From Pseudophaeobacter profundi (lineage in GTDB: Bacteria; Pseudomonadota; Alphaproteobacteria; Rhodobacterales; Rhodobacteraceae), in contig NZ_JARJEF010000003.1 in the NCBI RefSeq assembly GCF_029697505.1, positions 62,001 to 126,000 on the forward strand: a DNA stretch of 64,000 nt, written 5' to 3'. A program made the translations under genes and the position numbers. The notes below the pieces were generated by a model, which ran no database searches, was not told the DNA's origin, and saw only the letters and a program-made list of their open reading frames with translations. The first letter of the stretch is position 1. The number at the start of each line of letters is the position of its first letter. Positions 1 through 9,983 of this stretch are shown piece by piece.

Positions 1-70
1 AACGCCTGGCATCCATCACGACCTGCTGCAGGCGCTGGACCCGGCGGGGCCGGGCATTGCAGGGCATTGA
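1..70 (+). CDS. 3' end of an upstream gene (unidentified, partial)
   Basis: An open frame enters from the left edge (codons in phase with base 2) and ends at a TGA at 68-70, giving a 22-residue tail that reads TPGIHHDLLQALDPAGPGI and then AGH. The tail is too short to assign. It stops 25 bases before the next start on the same strand, so it is probably the preceding gene of the lipid A operon. I cannot name the product. Confidence 0.35.
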   Translation, partial: TPGIHHDLLQALDPAGPGIAGH

Positions 71-95
71 GAGGCTGTGGCCGGGCGGAATACAC

Positions 96-1268
96 ATGAC
101 AAAGCTTGAGACCCAGACCCGCCCCGAGGGCGAAATCCTGTGGCTTCATGCCACCACGATCCAGCGCTATCTGGCGCTTTGCGATATTGCCCATCGGCTC
201 AAATCCATGCGGCCGGATCTTTTTGTTCTTGCCACCTGGGAGGCGGGTATGGGCCAGATGCCCGAGACCGAGGGCTGCGATCATGCCCTGGGGGCGCTGG
301 CACCTGACCAATCCCCTGAAAGCAGGTACTTCCTGAACCACTGGCGCCCGGATCTATGTCTCTGGGCTGGTGGCAACCTGCGTCGGGGAATGATGCGACA
401 GATGCGCGAGTTGGGTATCTCGGCCCTGCTGGTTGATATCGAAGAGCAGGAGCTGCCCACCCGCAAACTGCGCTGGCTCCCGGATCAGCGGCGACGTCTC
501 TTTGGCGGCTTTAATGCGGTCCTTACCCCCGCCAAGGCAGTGCAGAGGCAACTGATCAAGGCGGGGATGCCGCGCGATCAGATCCACCTGACCAGCCCGC
601 TGCGGCTCTCGGCGGTGCCACCGGGCTGCGACCAGCAGGTGCTGGCAAGCCTGCAACAACGCCTGGGCAGTCGCCCCGTATGGCTGGCCTCGCGGGTGCA
701 ACTGGCAGAACTGCCGCAGCTGCTCGATTCCCATCGCACCGCCCTGCGACTGCTGCACCGGATGCTGCTGGTAATTGCCCTTGATGACCCCGAGAGCTGC
801 GCCCGCGCCCGCAATCTGGTACAGGACAGTGGGTTAAATTGCACCGATTGGAATGCCAACGAAGAGATCAACGACTACACTCAGATCCTGATCACCGACA
901 GCGCCAATCTGGGGCTATGGTATCGGCTGGCCCCAGTCACGCTGCTTGCCTCTAGCCTGCAGCCCCAGATGCCCGGCCAAAGCCCACTAGAGGCACTGGC
1001 CCTGGGGACGGTAGTGCTGCATGGTCCCGGCTGCGGCCATCACCAACCGGTCTACGACCAACTGGCCCCCCTGAAGGCGACCAAACAGATCCGCACCGCC
1101 CGAGAGCTGGCAGAGGCGGTGATCCACCTCTCGGCGCCGGATGTGGCAGCACGCTGGGCGCTGGCAGGCTGGACCGCCGTCACCGAAGGTGCTGCGATGA
1201 CCGATCAATTGTTAGAACAGGTGCAGGATATCTTGGACCTGCGCGAGGAAACACATGCGGCCCCCTGA
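96..1268 (+). CDS. waaA: KdtA/WaaA-like Kdo transferase family protein
   Basis: This 390-residue protein belongs to the Kdo (3-deoxy-D-manno-octulosonate) transferase family, which adds Kdo to lipid IVA at the inner membrane. An in-frame start exists at 57, but the ATG at 96 has a GGCGGA ribosome site, so I use it. The N-terminal glycosyltransferase domain opens with [11 protein letters not shown] and the C-terminal half has [18 protein letters not shown], matching the family's sugar-nucleotide region. Oddities: there is no N-terminal membrane anchor, and the usual SVGE motif carrying the catalytic Glu is replaced by TIQR. It overlaps lpxK by 14 bases, which supports a lipid A role. Family membership is fairly sure; catalytic competence is not. 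Confidence 0.75.
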   Translation: MTKLETQTRPEGEILWLHATTIQRYLALCDIAHRLKSMRPDLFVLATWEAGMGQMPETEGCDHALGALAPDQSPESRYFLNHWRPDLCLWAGGNLRRGMMRQMRELGISALLVDIEEQELPTRKLRWLPDQRRRLFGGFNAVLTPAKAVQRQLIKAGMPRDQIHLTSPLRLSAVPPGCDQQVLASLQQRLGSRPVWLASRVQLAELPQLLDSHRTALRLLHRMLLVIALDDPESCARARNLVQDSGLNCTDWNANEEINDYTQILITDSANLGLWYRLAPVTLLASSLQPQMPGQSPLEALALGTVVLHGPGCGHHQPVYDQLAPLKATKQIRTARELAEAVIHLSAPDVAARWALAGWTAVTEGAAMTDQLLEQVQDILDLREETHAAP

Positions 1269-2256
1269 GTTCTGGAACAAATCCCCCGATGTCTTTGACC
1301 TGCGCCGCCTTGCCCTGGCGCCGCTGGGCTGGATCTATGGTGCCGCCACAGCCTGGCGGCTGCTCGCCAGTCCCGGCCATCGCGCCGGGGTGCCGGTGAT
1401 CTGCGTTGGCAACCTCAACGCAGGCGGCACTGGCAAGACCCCAACGGTGATCTGGCTGATGGAAACCCTGCGCAATATGGGACATGAACCCCATGTGGTC
1501 AGCCGCGGCTATGGCGGCAGCCTGACCGGCCCGGTCGCGGTGGATCCCGGTCTGCACCGCGCAGATGCCTGCGGGGACGAACCACTGCTGCTGGCCGCCT
1601 TTGGCGAGGTCTGGGTGGCACGGGATCGCGCCGCAGGCTGCCGCGCCGCCGAGGCCGCCGGCGCCACGGTGATCCTGCTGGATGATGGGTTTCAAAACCC
1701 CAGCGTGGTCAAGGATCTGTCACTGGTGGTGGTGGATGCGCAGCGCGGCTTTGGCAATGGGCGCTGCCTGCCGGCCGGCCCCCTGCGCGAAACCGTACCA
1801 CAGGGGCTGACACGGGCAGATCTGGTGCTCTCTATCGGGTCGGATGCTGCACAAGAACAGTTTGCCCGCCTCTGGGGCGATCAGCTACAGGGCCTGCCCC
1901 ACTGCCGGGCAAAGCTGGAACCGCTGCAAACCGGAATGCCCTGGCAGGATACCCCCGTGCTGGCCTTTGCCGGCATCGGCCATCCGGAAAAATTCTTTGC
2001 CACCCTGCGCGGCCTTGGGGCCAGGGTTCTGCGCGCCGAAGCGCTAGAGGATCACCAACCGCTGTCCACCGCCTTGATGAACCGATTGCAGGCCGAAGCC
2101 CAGATACAGGGTGCCCAGCTGGTCACCACCGAAAAAGACGCGGTGCGCCTGCCCGAAAGCTTTCGCCACAGGGTGATCACCCTCCCGGTGCGGCTGCAGA
2201 TTGCCCGCGCTGATACGCTGATCGCCCGGCTGGAAACCATTGCGCCCCCGCCCTGA
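1255..2256 (+). CDS. lpxK: Tetraacyldisaccharide 4'-kinase LpxK
   Basis: LpxK phosphorylates the 4' position of the tetraacyldisaccharide lipid A precursor, using ATP at the inner membrane. The 333 residues match the usual family length. The Walker A loop is [12 protein letters not shown] at about residues 53-64, followed by the family signatures VVSRGYGG and DDGFQNP. The start ATG at 1255 lies inside the end of the KdtA-like gene in another frame, so the two are translationally linked. It is followed by a hairpin shared with the convergent dsbA-like gene. Confidence 0.95.
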   Translation: MRPPEFWNKSPDVFDLRRLALAPLGWIYGAATAWRLLASPGHRAGVPVICVGNLNAGGTGKTPTVIWLMETLRNMGHEPHVVSRGYGGSLTGPVAVDPGLHRADACGDEPLLLAAFGEVWVARDRAAGCRAAEAAGATVILLDDGFQNPSVVKDLSLVVVDAQRGFGNGRCLPAGPLRETVPQGLTRADLVLSIGSDAAQEQFARLWGDQLQGLPHCRAKLEPLQTGMPWQDTPVLAFAGIGHPEKFFATLRGLGARVLRAEALEDHQPLSTALMNRLQAEAQIQGAQLVTTEKDAVRLPESFRHRVITLPVRLQIARADTLIARLETIAPPP

Positions 2257-2319
2257 CACCCCTGCCCCCGTCCTGCCTGGCTCCGGTATCCGGGCAATTG
2301 CAACAGACCGCCAGAAACA

Positions 2320-2352
2320 GAACAGCCCGAGGCGCAGTGCCCCGGGCTGTTC
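2320..2352. terminator. Hairpin between convergent lpxK and DsbA-family gene
   Basis: GAACAGCCCG (2320-2329) pairs with CGGGCTGTTC (2343-2352). Neither side has a strong U-tract, though the minus side reads TTCTGTTTC. Its place between two convergent genes suggests bidirectional termination. Confidence 0.5.
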
Positions 2353-2388
2353 GTGTCCTACTCGCTCAGTATCTCAGCCTGGCAAGGC

Positions 2389-3060
2389 TTAGCTCTCCAG
2401 CTCTGCGTCAATCAGTTCTTTGAACTTTTGATAGGACTGATTGCCAATCTTCGTGCCATTCAGGATAAAGGAGGGCGTCGATTCAATATCATCCTCTTTG
2501 GCGTTTTCCTGGTACCAGGAAACCAGAGTCTGGGCCTTGGCACCGTCCTGCAGGCAGGCTTCCAGGGTCTCTTTCTCCAGCCCGGCGACGGCACCGATCT
2601 TGCGCAGTGCCTCAGTGATTTCGCTGGTTCCGCCTGCGCGAGTCCAGTCGGCCTGGCCCTTGTAGATCAGATTGCTGATGCCAAAGAATTTTTCAGGCCC
2701 ACCGCAGCGCGCAATCAACGAGGCCCAAAGACCATAGCGATCAAAATAGACCTCTCGGTAAATCAGCTTTACCTTGCCGGTGTCGATATATTCTTCTTTC
2801 AGCTGCGGAAGGACGCCAGTGTGAAAATTTGCGCAATGCGGGCAGGTGTAAGAAGCATATTCAATCAAGGTCACCGGCGCGTCTTCGGCACCGATCACCA
2901 TTTCGGTGATGGTTGAGGTATCAACCTCGGCCTCTTGGGCCGAAGCGGCACCGACCAGCGGCAGTTCAGGCAGGCGCGTTTGGCTATTGTAACCTGTAAG
3001 CGCATAGGCGCCGGTGACAAGCGCCACCGCAGCAAAAACACCAGACATAAGACGGGTCAT
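2389..3060 (-). CDS. DsbA-family thiol:disulfide oxidoreductase (periplasmic)
   Basis: The 223-residue protein starts with a membrane/signal segment (MSGVFAAVALVTGAYAL) and then carries a thioredoxin fold with an insertion, as in DsbA. The active site is CPHC at residues 73-76 in SYTCPHCANFH, and the cis-Pro region reads ESTPSFILNG near residue 193. It should oxidise or exchange disulfides in exported proteins. Its ATG overlaps the stop of the DUF721 gene by 4 bases (ATGA), so the two are co-translated. It differs from E. coli DsbA in sequence, so I give no gene symbol. Confidence 0.85.
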   Translation of the reverse strand: MTRLMSGVFAAVALVTGAYALTGYNSQTRLPELPLVGAASAQEAEVDTSTITEMVIGAEDAPVTLIEYASYTCPHCANFHTGVLPQLKEEYIDTGKVKLIYREVYFDRYGLWASLIARCGGPEKFFGISNLIYKGQADWTRAGGTSEITEALRKIGAVAGLEKETLEACLQDGAKAQTLVSWYQENAKEDDIESTPSFILNGTKIGNQSYQKFKELIDAELES

Positions 3061-3584
3061 TCATACCCCTTTCGTTCAGTTTTCTTTTTTGTCAGCACAT
3101 TGCGCCCCAACCGCTCTAGCGCGGCGCGCAAATCTTCGTTTTCAACCCCCTCGGCCGCCGCGGCAGCTTCAACCTGCGCCTGCGGATCAACCGGCAGTGG
3201 CTTTTTCACCTTGGGGGCGTATTTGAACTCAACCTGGCCATCGGAAAACCCGGTGGGGGCAGTCTGGGTTATCCAGACCTTGGAGATGGCGTTATAGCCA
3301 TAAACGGCATTCACCTTCTCGCGCAGCCGCTCTTTTTGCATCTCTAGCATGGGGGCATTGGCCCCGTTGGTCAGCACAGTCAGCGTTGCCCCAAAGGCAC
3401 TGCGCCCGTATCCAACCTTGACCGGGCGGGCGATGGAGGCGATGTCTGGCCCGGCGATCTCTTCCCAGTGGGTCAACAGCCGAGACACCGCAAAGCCACG
3501 GCTTTCGCCCGCTTTGCGGATTTGCTCATTCAAGAGCCGGGAGGTCCGTGCGAACCCGCGTGTGCTGCTGCGCCTAAATGCCAT
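3057..3584 (-). CDS. DUF721 / DciA-like protein
   Basis: This 175-residue protein has a DUF721 domain in its N-terminal ~100 residues (NEQIRKAGESRGF, LLTHWEEIAGPDIA, LTVLTNGANAPMLEMQKERL). The family includes DciA, the helicase-loading partner of DnaB in bacteria without DnaC, so a replication role is possible but inferred. The C-terminal third is charged and looks flexible. It lies divergent to mutY and upstream of the DsbA-like gene, with a 4-base overlap. No strong ribosome site precedes the chosen start at 3584. Confidence 0.8.
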   Translation of the reverse strand: MAFRRSSTRGFARTSRLLNEQIRKAGESRGFAVSRLLTHWEEIAGPDIASIARPVKVGYGRSAFGATLTVLTNGANAPMLEMQKERLREKVNAVYGYNAISKVWITQTAPTGFSDGQVEFKYAPKVKKPLPVDPQAQVEAAAAAEGVENEDLRAALERLGRNVLTKKKTERKGYE

Positions 3585-3670
3585 ACCGGTGGTTTTGCGT
3601 GACTGGACGCCCTATTGTAAAGGGTCCTCATGGCGAGGCCTGCAAAACCACCACCTCAAAGGGGTAAAGA

Positions 3671-4798
3671 ATGCGTGATTTGGATGGATCCCCAGGGCAG
3701 ATGAAGCAGCCAGCAGCAGAGCAGACGGACGCACAACAGGCGGTTTTGGCCCCAGAAATTCTGCACTGGTATGACCATAACGCCCGCGCCATGCCCTGGC
3801 GTGTTTCCCCCCGCGATCGCGCCAATGGCATTTCCCCCGATCCCTATCGTGTCTGGCTCAGCGAAGTCATGCTGCAACAAACCACCGTGGCAGCCGTGAC
3901 AGAGTATTTTCAACGCTTCACCCGGCGCTGGCCCAGAGTGCAGGATCTTGCCGCAGCCAAAGACGCCGACGTCATGGGCGAATGGGCCGGGCTTGGCTAT
4001 TACGCCCGTGCCCGCAACCTGCTGAAATGCGCCCGCGTCGTCACCAATGATCTGGGTGGCCTGTTCCCCGACAGCTATGAAGCGCTGCTGAAACTGCCGG
4101 GCATTGGCCCCTACACGGCCGCGGCAGTGGCCTCTATCGCCTTTGATCGTGCAGAAACCGTGCTGGACGGCAATGTGGAACGGGTGATGGCGCGGCTCTA
4201 TGATATCGATGATCCGCTCCCCGGATCAAAACCCGTGCTGAAAGCCCGCGCCGCCGCGCTGACACCAATCACCCGCCCCGGTGACTATGCCCAGGCGGTG
4301 ATGGATCTGGGCGCCACCATCTGCACCCCCAAGAACCCAGCCTGCGGGATTTGCCCCTGGCGCGCGCCCTGCCTGGCACGGGTCGCCGGAACCGCCGCCG
4401 AACTGCCAAAGAAGACGCCAAAGCAGCCCAAACCCACCCGACGCGGCACTGCCTATCTGGCCCGTAGCGCCACAGGCAGCTGGCTGCTGGAACGCCGCCC
4501 CGAAAAGGGGTTGCTGGGCGGCATGTTGGGCTGGCCTGGCACCGAATGGAACGAGGCCCCCGAACCGCGCCCGCCCTTTGATGCTGATTGGCAGAATCTG
4601 GGCGGAGAGGTGCGCCATACCTTCACCCATTTCCACCTGATCTTAGAGGTAAAGCTGGCCGAACTGCCCGCAGGCTACAACGGGGCGCCGAACCAGGAAC
4701 TGCTGTCACGCCATGCCTTTCGCCCCACTGATCTGCCAACGGTAATGCGCAAAGCCTTTGATCTTTGGGCCGGATCAGACTTTAACCCAGGTGCCTAG
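3671..4798 (+). CDS. mutY: A/G-specific adenine DNA glycosylase MutY
   Basis: MutY removes adenine mispaired with 8-oxoguanine. In this 375-residue protein the helix-hairpin-helix is LPGIGPYTAAAVASIAF (about 142-158), the catalytic Asp is D166 in VLDGNVERV, and Glu65 lies in LSEVMLQQTTV. The [4Fe-4S] cluster ligands are C218, C225, C228 and C234 (C-x6-C-x2-C-x5-C). A C-terminal NUDIX-like 8-oxoG recognition domain follows (EVRHTFTHFHLIL). The ATG at 3671 has AAAGGGG upstream; ATG 3701 is an alternative. It is divergent from the DUF721 gene. Confidence 0.96.
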   Translation: MRDLDGSPGQMKQPAAEQTDAQQAVLAPEILHWYDHNARAMPWRVSPRDRANGISPDPYRVWLSEVMLQQTTVAAVTEYFQRFTRRWPRVQDLAAAKDADVMGEWAGLGYYARARNLLKCARVVTNDLGGLFPDSYEALLKLPGIGPYTAAAVASIAFDRAETVLDGNVERVMARLYDIDDPLPGSKPVLKARAAALTPITRPGDYAQAVMDLGATICTPKNPACGICPWRAPCLARVAGTAAELPKKTPKQPKPTRRGTAYLARSATGSWLLERRPEKGLLGGMLGWPGTEWNEAPEPRPPFDADWQNLGGEVRHTFTHFHLILEVKLAELPAGYNGAPNQELLSRHAFRPTDLPTVMRKAFDLWAGSDFNPGA

Positions 4799-4915
4799 GC
4801 CCTAGGGGGCCTTGCGGGATGCGCGGTTCTGGCCCCTTGGGTTTAGCAGGCAATCGGCCTAGACTTTGTCCAGGCTGCCAAGCCTTTGGACGCGCCCCAA
4901 TCCGGAGACCCCCTG

Positions 4916-6064
4916 ATGACCGCTGCTGACCGCCTGACACGCTGGCAATCCGCCCTGCCCTTCTGGCTCTCCATGCTGTTGCTGCCACTGATCTGGCTGG
5001 CGGCGATGTTTGGCGGCTGGACGATCCTGCTGCCACCGCTGGTCACCTGGTATCTCTTTGCTGCGCTGGATGGGGTCTTTGGCCTGAACCTCGAAAACGC
5101 CGATCCGATGACCGATGAAGACGATCTGCGCTGGTATCGCTGGCTCACAACGGCATGGGTCCCGCTACAATTTGCCTGCCTCTTTGGGCTGATCTGGTAT
5201 GTCACCCACAGCAGCCACCTGTCGGGGCTGGAAAAGTTTGGCGTCTTCTTTGGCGTCGGGGTTGTCACCGGCACCATCGGCATCAACTACAGCCACGAGC
5301 TGATGCACCAGCGCAGCCGACTGGAGCGCAATCTGGCGGATCTCTTGCTGGCAATGGTGCTCTATTCACATTTCCGGTCAGAACACCTGCTGGTGCATCA
5401 CCGCTATGTCGGCACCCCACGTGATCCGGTCACTGCGCGCTATAACGAAGGGTTTCATCGCTACTTTCCGCGGGTCTTGCGGCAATGCTGGCGCTCTGCC
5501 TTTCGGGCAGAACGGGAAAAACTGGCCAGGAAAGACCGCCCCTGGAGCGATGCCAGGAACCCCTTCTTTCGCTACTGGGCGCTGCAACTGGCGATGCTGC
5601 TTCTGGCTGCGCTGCTGGGCGGGGTCGGTGGGGTCCTGCTGTTCCTGGTGCAGGCGGGCATCGCCATCTGGCAGCTGGAGCTGGTGAACTATGTGGAACA
5701 CTACGGGCTGACCCGCAAGCATCTGGGTAACGGGAAATACGAACATGTGCGCCCACATCATTCCTGGAATGCGGCACATCGGGCGTCAAACTGGTTGCTG
5801 ATCAACCTGCAGCGCCACTCTGATCACCATTTTCGCCCGGATCGCCGCTTTCCCCTGTTGCAGAATTATACCCAGGCCGAGGCCCCGCAACTGCCCTTTG
5901 GCTATCCGGTGATGACAGTATTGGCGATGTGTCCACCGCTGTGGCGCCGGGTCATGAACCCCAAGGTGCGGCGCTGGCGGCAGATGTATTATCCCGAAAT
6001 CACCGAGTGGAGTGCCTACAACAAGGCAAAAACGCCCATGCCGCGCGCAGGGACAAGCGCGTAA
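4916..6064 (+). CDS. alkB: Alkane 1-monooxygenase AlkB (integral membrane di-iron)
   Basis: AlkB hydroxylates medium-chain n-alkanes at the terminal carbon, using electrons from rubredoxin. The 382-residue protein has several membrane helices and the family's histidine boxes: SHELMH, EHLLVHHRYVGTPRD and LQRHSDHHF. The AlkB signature NYVEHYGL is also present. An in-frame TTG at 4886 exists, but ATG 4916 has GGAG 8 bases upstream. No rubredoxin, rubredoxin reductase or alkane regulator is adjacent, so it stands alone between mutY and a strong terminator. Substrate range cannot be read from the sequence. Confidence 0.9.
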   Translation: MTAADRLTRWQSALPFWLSMLLLPLIWLAAMFGGWTILLPPLVTWYLFAALDGVFGLNLENADPMTDEDDLRWYRWLTTAWVPLQFACLFGLIWYVTHSSHLSGLEKFGVFFGVGVVTGTIGINYSHELMHQRSRLERNLADLLLAMVLYSHFRSEHLLVHHRYVGTPRDPVTARYNEGFHRYFPRVLRQCWRSAFRAEREKLARKDRPWSDARNPFFRYWALQLAMLLLAALLGGVGGVLLFLVQAGIAIWQLELVNYVEHYGLTRKHLGNGKYEHVRPHHSWNAAHRASNWLLINLQRHSDHHFRPDRRFPLLQNYTQAEAPQLPFGYPVMTVLAMCPPLWRRVMNPKVRRWRQMYYPEITEWSAYNKAKTPMPRAGTSA

Positions 6065-6090
6065 TTCAAGCCTGCCATAGGGAAAAATAC

Positions 6091-6130
6091 AAAAAGCGCT
6101 GACTGCCACGAATAGCTGTCAGCGCTTTTT
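6091..6130 (+). terminator. Strong terminator after alkB
   Basis: AAAAAGCGCTGAC (6091-6103) pairs perfectly with GTCAGCGCTTTTT (6118-6130) around a 14-base loop. Since the A and T runs are symmetric it could work in both directions, serving alkB and transcripts from the opposite strand. Confidence 0.85.
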
Positions 6131-6401
6131 GGGCGAGACCTGGCAAGATCTCTCACGAGGCGCGGATCAGGGAATCTTGGACGGACAACCCCAAAGCCGC
6201 GTAGCAACACGGATACTTTCTCACCTGATACTTTTCAAAAGCTTAACAGGGCAGGCACAATCTAGAGTTATTCCCACAAACATCTGAATTAATGTCGATA
6301 TTTTCAAATTTCTCCATATAACCAAGAGGTGCTTCACATAACATGCATCCTAAAGATGTGTCAGAATCATATCAGCCAGACCATCGACCCGGGCTAGGAT
6401 C
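6131..6401. other. Noncoding gap between alkB terminator and cyclase gene
   Basis: This AT-richer stretch lies between the convergent alkB and cyclase genes. I see no convincing open frame, RNA gene or repeat in it; the short frames on the minus strand have no homologous features. Confidence 0.5.
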
Positions 6402-7790
6402 TTAGCGCTTGGCCCAGACTTTTATCGGTGCATCCAGACCGCGTACATCCTGCTCCGGGTAACAGACAAAGCCCTCGCTCAACTCGCGGCCCGGCGTTTC
6501 CCGTTCGGCCTGCAAACGCAGATCTTCGCTCATTACAATCGGGGTCTGCAGGCGGCGGGTCATCTCTTCAAGGCGAGCGGCGACATTCACGGCCGTGCCG
6601 ATCACCGCATATTCCAGCCGGTTCAGCCCAATATCCCCCAGCAGTGTTTCGCCAAAATGGATGCCAATCCCAGCCTTGATTTCCGGCTCGCCCAGACGTC
6701 GGCGATCGCGGTTCCACTGGGCCAGGGAGACTTGCATGGCAAGCGCGCAACCCAGCGCATCGCTGGCGTCACGCTTGCCGGCAGAGGGGGTGCCAAAAGT
6801 CGCCATCAGACCGTCGCCCAGATATTTGTCCAGGGTGCCATTGTGGCGAAAGACTTCGCGCTCCATCCTGGCGTGGAACTCCCGCAGCAGCACAATCACC
6901 TGATGCGGGTCACGCCCGGCAGCAAACCGGGTGAAGCCAACAATATCGATGAACAAAACCGCCACGTTTTGAACGCGCACCTGCTTCAGCGGTTCATCGT
7001 TCTGCGACAGCTCTTCCACCACATTCGGCGAGAAGTAGCGCGACAGGTTGGCGCGCTCGCGCTCTAGCCCCGCGTTGCTCAGCAAGAGCCGGTTGGTACG
7101 GCGGGCAGAAATGCCCAGCGTGATGGCCACGATCAGAAAGACGATAACCTCTTGGACCCGTACCGGCACCGCATAGCTGTTGGGATCAAGGAACTCTGCC
7201 AATTGGCTGCCCTCGCCAAAGGCGGCGGCGGCGGCCTCGCTCAGGCCGGGAACCGGGCTGGCAAACCACCAGGCCAGGGCCAAGGCAGACATCCACATCA
7301 CCAGTGTCCAGATGCCAATGGCAATCACCGTACGCCAAGAATAGGCCATGGTACCCAGCGCCAGAATGACAAAGAAGTAGATGAAATTGTCAAACCTGTA
7401 CTGCATCGCCAGCGGCATCATATCCATGTCCAGCGGATTGGGGCCAACCATGCCAAGGGTCATCAGAAACAGATCGATAAAGATCAAGAACAGCTCCATC
7501 CGCGATCGACCAACCCGGCCGATACGCCGCATGAACCAGCCGTTGACGCAGAGCAGCGCCAGGATCCCAATATAGTAGATCACCTCAAACTGCGGATGTA
7601 CCCAGAGCAAAAAGACCGAAAAGATTGCCATGGCAATCCAACGGGCTTTGACTGCCAGTTCCAGCCCCTCGCGCTTGTGGTTTTCCAGGGCTGCCAGGGT
7701 ATATCGCGACTCGGCGGCCTGGCTGCTCTCATCTTCCTGCACAATATTGCGAAGTTTCGGCGCAGGCGGTGTCATGGCGGCATCAGTCAT
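6402..7790 (-). CDS. Membrane class III adenylate/guanylate cyclase
   Basis: This 462-residue protein has an N-terminal membrane domain of about six helices (roughly residues 50-230), a linker (LERERANLSRYFSPNVVEEL) and a C-terminal class III cyclase domain (about 272-450). Metal-binding aspartates are D282 (FIDIVGFTRFA) and D326 (KYLGDGLMATFG); transition-state residues lie in YAVIGTAVNVAARLE. It should make cyclic nucleotide from NTP at the inner membrane. A longer frame reaches 7919, but that would run through the terminator at 7873-7898, so ATG 7790 is preferred. No effector gene is adjacent. Confidence 0.88.
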   Translation of the reverse strand: MTDAAMTPPAPKLRNIVQEDESSQAAESRYTLAALENHKREGLELAVKARWIAMAIFSVFLLWVHPQFEVIYYIGILALLCVNGWFMRRIGRVGRSRMELFLIFIDLFLMTLGMVGPNPLDMDMMPLAMQYRFDNFIYFFVILALGTMAYSWRTVIAIGIWTLVMWMSALALAWWFASPVPGLSEAAAAAFGEGSQLAEFLDPNSYAVPVRVQEVIVFLIVAITLGISARRTNRLLLSNAGLERERANLSRYFSPNVVEELSQNDEPLKQVRVQNVAVLFIDIVGFTRFAAGRDPHQVIVLLREFHARMEREVFRHNGTLDKYLGDGLMATFGTPSAGKRDASDALGCALAMQVSLAQWNRDRRRLGEPEIKAGIGIHFGETLLGDIGLNRLEYAVIGTAVNVAARLEEMTRRLQTPIVMSEDLRLQAERETPGRELSEGFVCYPEQDVRGLDAPIKVWAKR

Positions 7791-7872
7791 CAGGCGGTCC
7801 CTATTCCTGCATCCTAAATAGGCACTCTGCCCATAGCATACACCCCCTTTTACCGCTTCGGTCCCGGAAACC

Positions 7873-7898
7873 AAAAAAGCCCCGCCAGAGGGCGGGGC
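7873..7898 (-). terminator. Intrinsic terminator after ccrM
   Basis: On the minus strand GCCCCGCC and GGCGGGGC form an 8-bp stem with a 4-base loop, followed by a run of six T (7878 to 7873). It sits about 100 bases beyond the ccrM stop. Confidence 0.85.
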
Positions 7899-7997
7899 AA
7901 GGTGCGGCACCTGTGTCACAGCACAGGGACCGTTGGTTAACTTGATAATGTCGTGAAAGCCTGCGCCGGAACCGGCCAGAGCCCTGAAGGCCGACGT

Positions 7998-9164
<1,167 letters not shown>

Positions 9165-9172
9165 TTATCCGG

Positions 9173-9177
9173 GATTC
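9173..9177. promoter_or_regulatory. GANTC (GATTC) site upstream of ccrM
   Basis: A single GATTC lies 72 bases upstream of the ccrM start in the 112-base gap after rnhB. GANTC is CcrM's own target, and in Caulobacter such sites in the ccrM leader allow feedback by methylation. That role here is inference. No TTAA-N7-TTAA CtrA box is visible in the gap. Confidence 0.4.
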
Positions 9178-9213
9178 GAGGTCAATTTGTTTTTTAGATC
9201 AGCGCAATACGGT

Positions 9214-9831
9214 TCACTCTTGATACAATATCTTGTGTACCGGTTTGAATGATCGACGATGATGTGGTGTTACGCCCAATTCAACCAGAGCTTCTCGGTG
9301 TTGCTTTGATGGATATCCGGCATTCTTCTCCCAGCCATATCCCGGGAACTGTTGCGCCAAATCCACCATGAGCAAATCGCGGGCCTCTTTTGCCACAATA
9401 GAGGCCGCTGCAATCGAGACTGATTTGCCATCGCCCTTGACCACTGCTTCGGCTGGAATTTCCAGATCTTTGGGGATCAGATTGCCGTCGATCAGCAGAT
9501 AATCCGGCGCTGGTGACAGGCCTGCCACGGCCCGCTCCATCGCCAGATGCGAGGCGCGCAAAATGTTCAGCTGGTCGATCTCTTCGACGCTGGCCTCGGC
9601 CACCGAGACCTCGGCACAGTCCACAAGAAGCGCGGCCAGGGCGGCCCGCTTCTTGGCGCTCAACTTCTTGGAATCATTCAGACCCGGCGGCAGGCAGGTC
9701 ATATCCAGAACAACGGCGGCTGCGGTGACCGGCCCCGCCAGTGGCCCCCGGCCAACTTCGTCCACACCGGCGATTCTGACATAGCCCTTGTTCTGGGCGG
9801 CACTCTCTAGGCTGGTATCTGGCTGTTCCAT
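9214..9831 (-). CDS. rnhB: Ribonuclease HII
   Basis: RNase HII cleaves RNA in RNA-DNA hybrids, including single ribonucleotides embedded in DNA. The 205-residue protein has the family motifs AGVDEVGRGPLAGPV (active-site Asp/Glu near residue 24), LNDSKKLSAKKR, LLIDGN and SIAAASIVAKEARD, and ends with RRSFKPVHK. Its length is typical. It precedes ccrM by 112 bases on the same strand; promoters may exist in that gap. The ribosome site before 9831 is weak, but no better start is present. Confidence 0.95.
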   Translation of the reverse strand: MEQPDTSLESAAQNKGYVRIAGVDEVGRGPLAGPVTAAAVVLDMTCLPPGLNDSKKLSAKKRAALAALLVDCAEVSVAEASVEEIDQLNILRASHLAMERAVAGLSPAPDYLLIDGNLIPKDLEIPAEAVVKGDGKSVSIAAASIVAKEARDLLMVDLAQQFPGYGWEKNAGYPSKQHREALVELGVTPHHRRSFKPVHKILYQE

Positions 9832-9918
9832 ACCGCTGTCAGACCCAAGTCGAGGCAGATTCGCAAGTCAGGGACGCGTTTTTTGCCGCTTCTCGGGCTG
9901 GCGTCGCAAACTTGTCGC

Positions 9919-9942
9919 AAAAAAGAGGGGGCAAGCCCCCTC
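9919..9942 (-). terminator. Terminator after the secreted basic protein gene
   Basis: On the minus strand GAGGGGGC/GCCCCCTC (9942-9935 with 9932-9925) forms an 8-bp stem with a 2-base loop and is followed by six T. It ends the transcript of the gene at 9984-10460. Confidence 0.8.
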
Positions 9943-9983
9943 CAGTCTGCACTGGTCTGCCGACCGGACTCAGACCTTTGCCC

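Noticed and set aside
354-758. Minus-strand open frame of 134 residues inside the KdtA-like gene
   Set aside because: Shadow of a high-GC gene; no ribosome site or family.
7791-7919. N-terminal extension of the membrane cyclase to 7919
   Set aside because: Would extend through the ccrM terminator at 7873-7898; ATG 7790 fits better.
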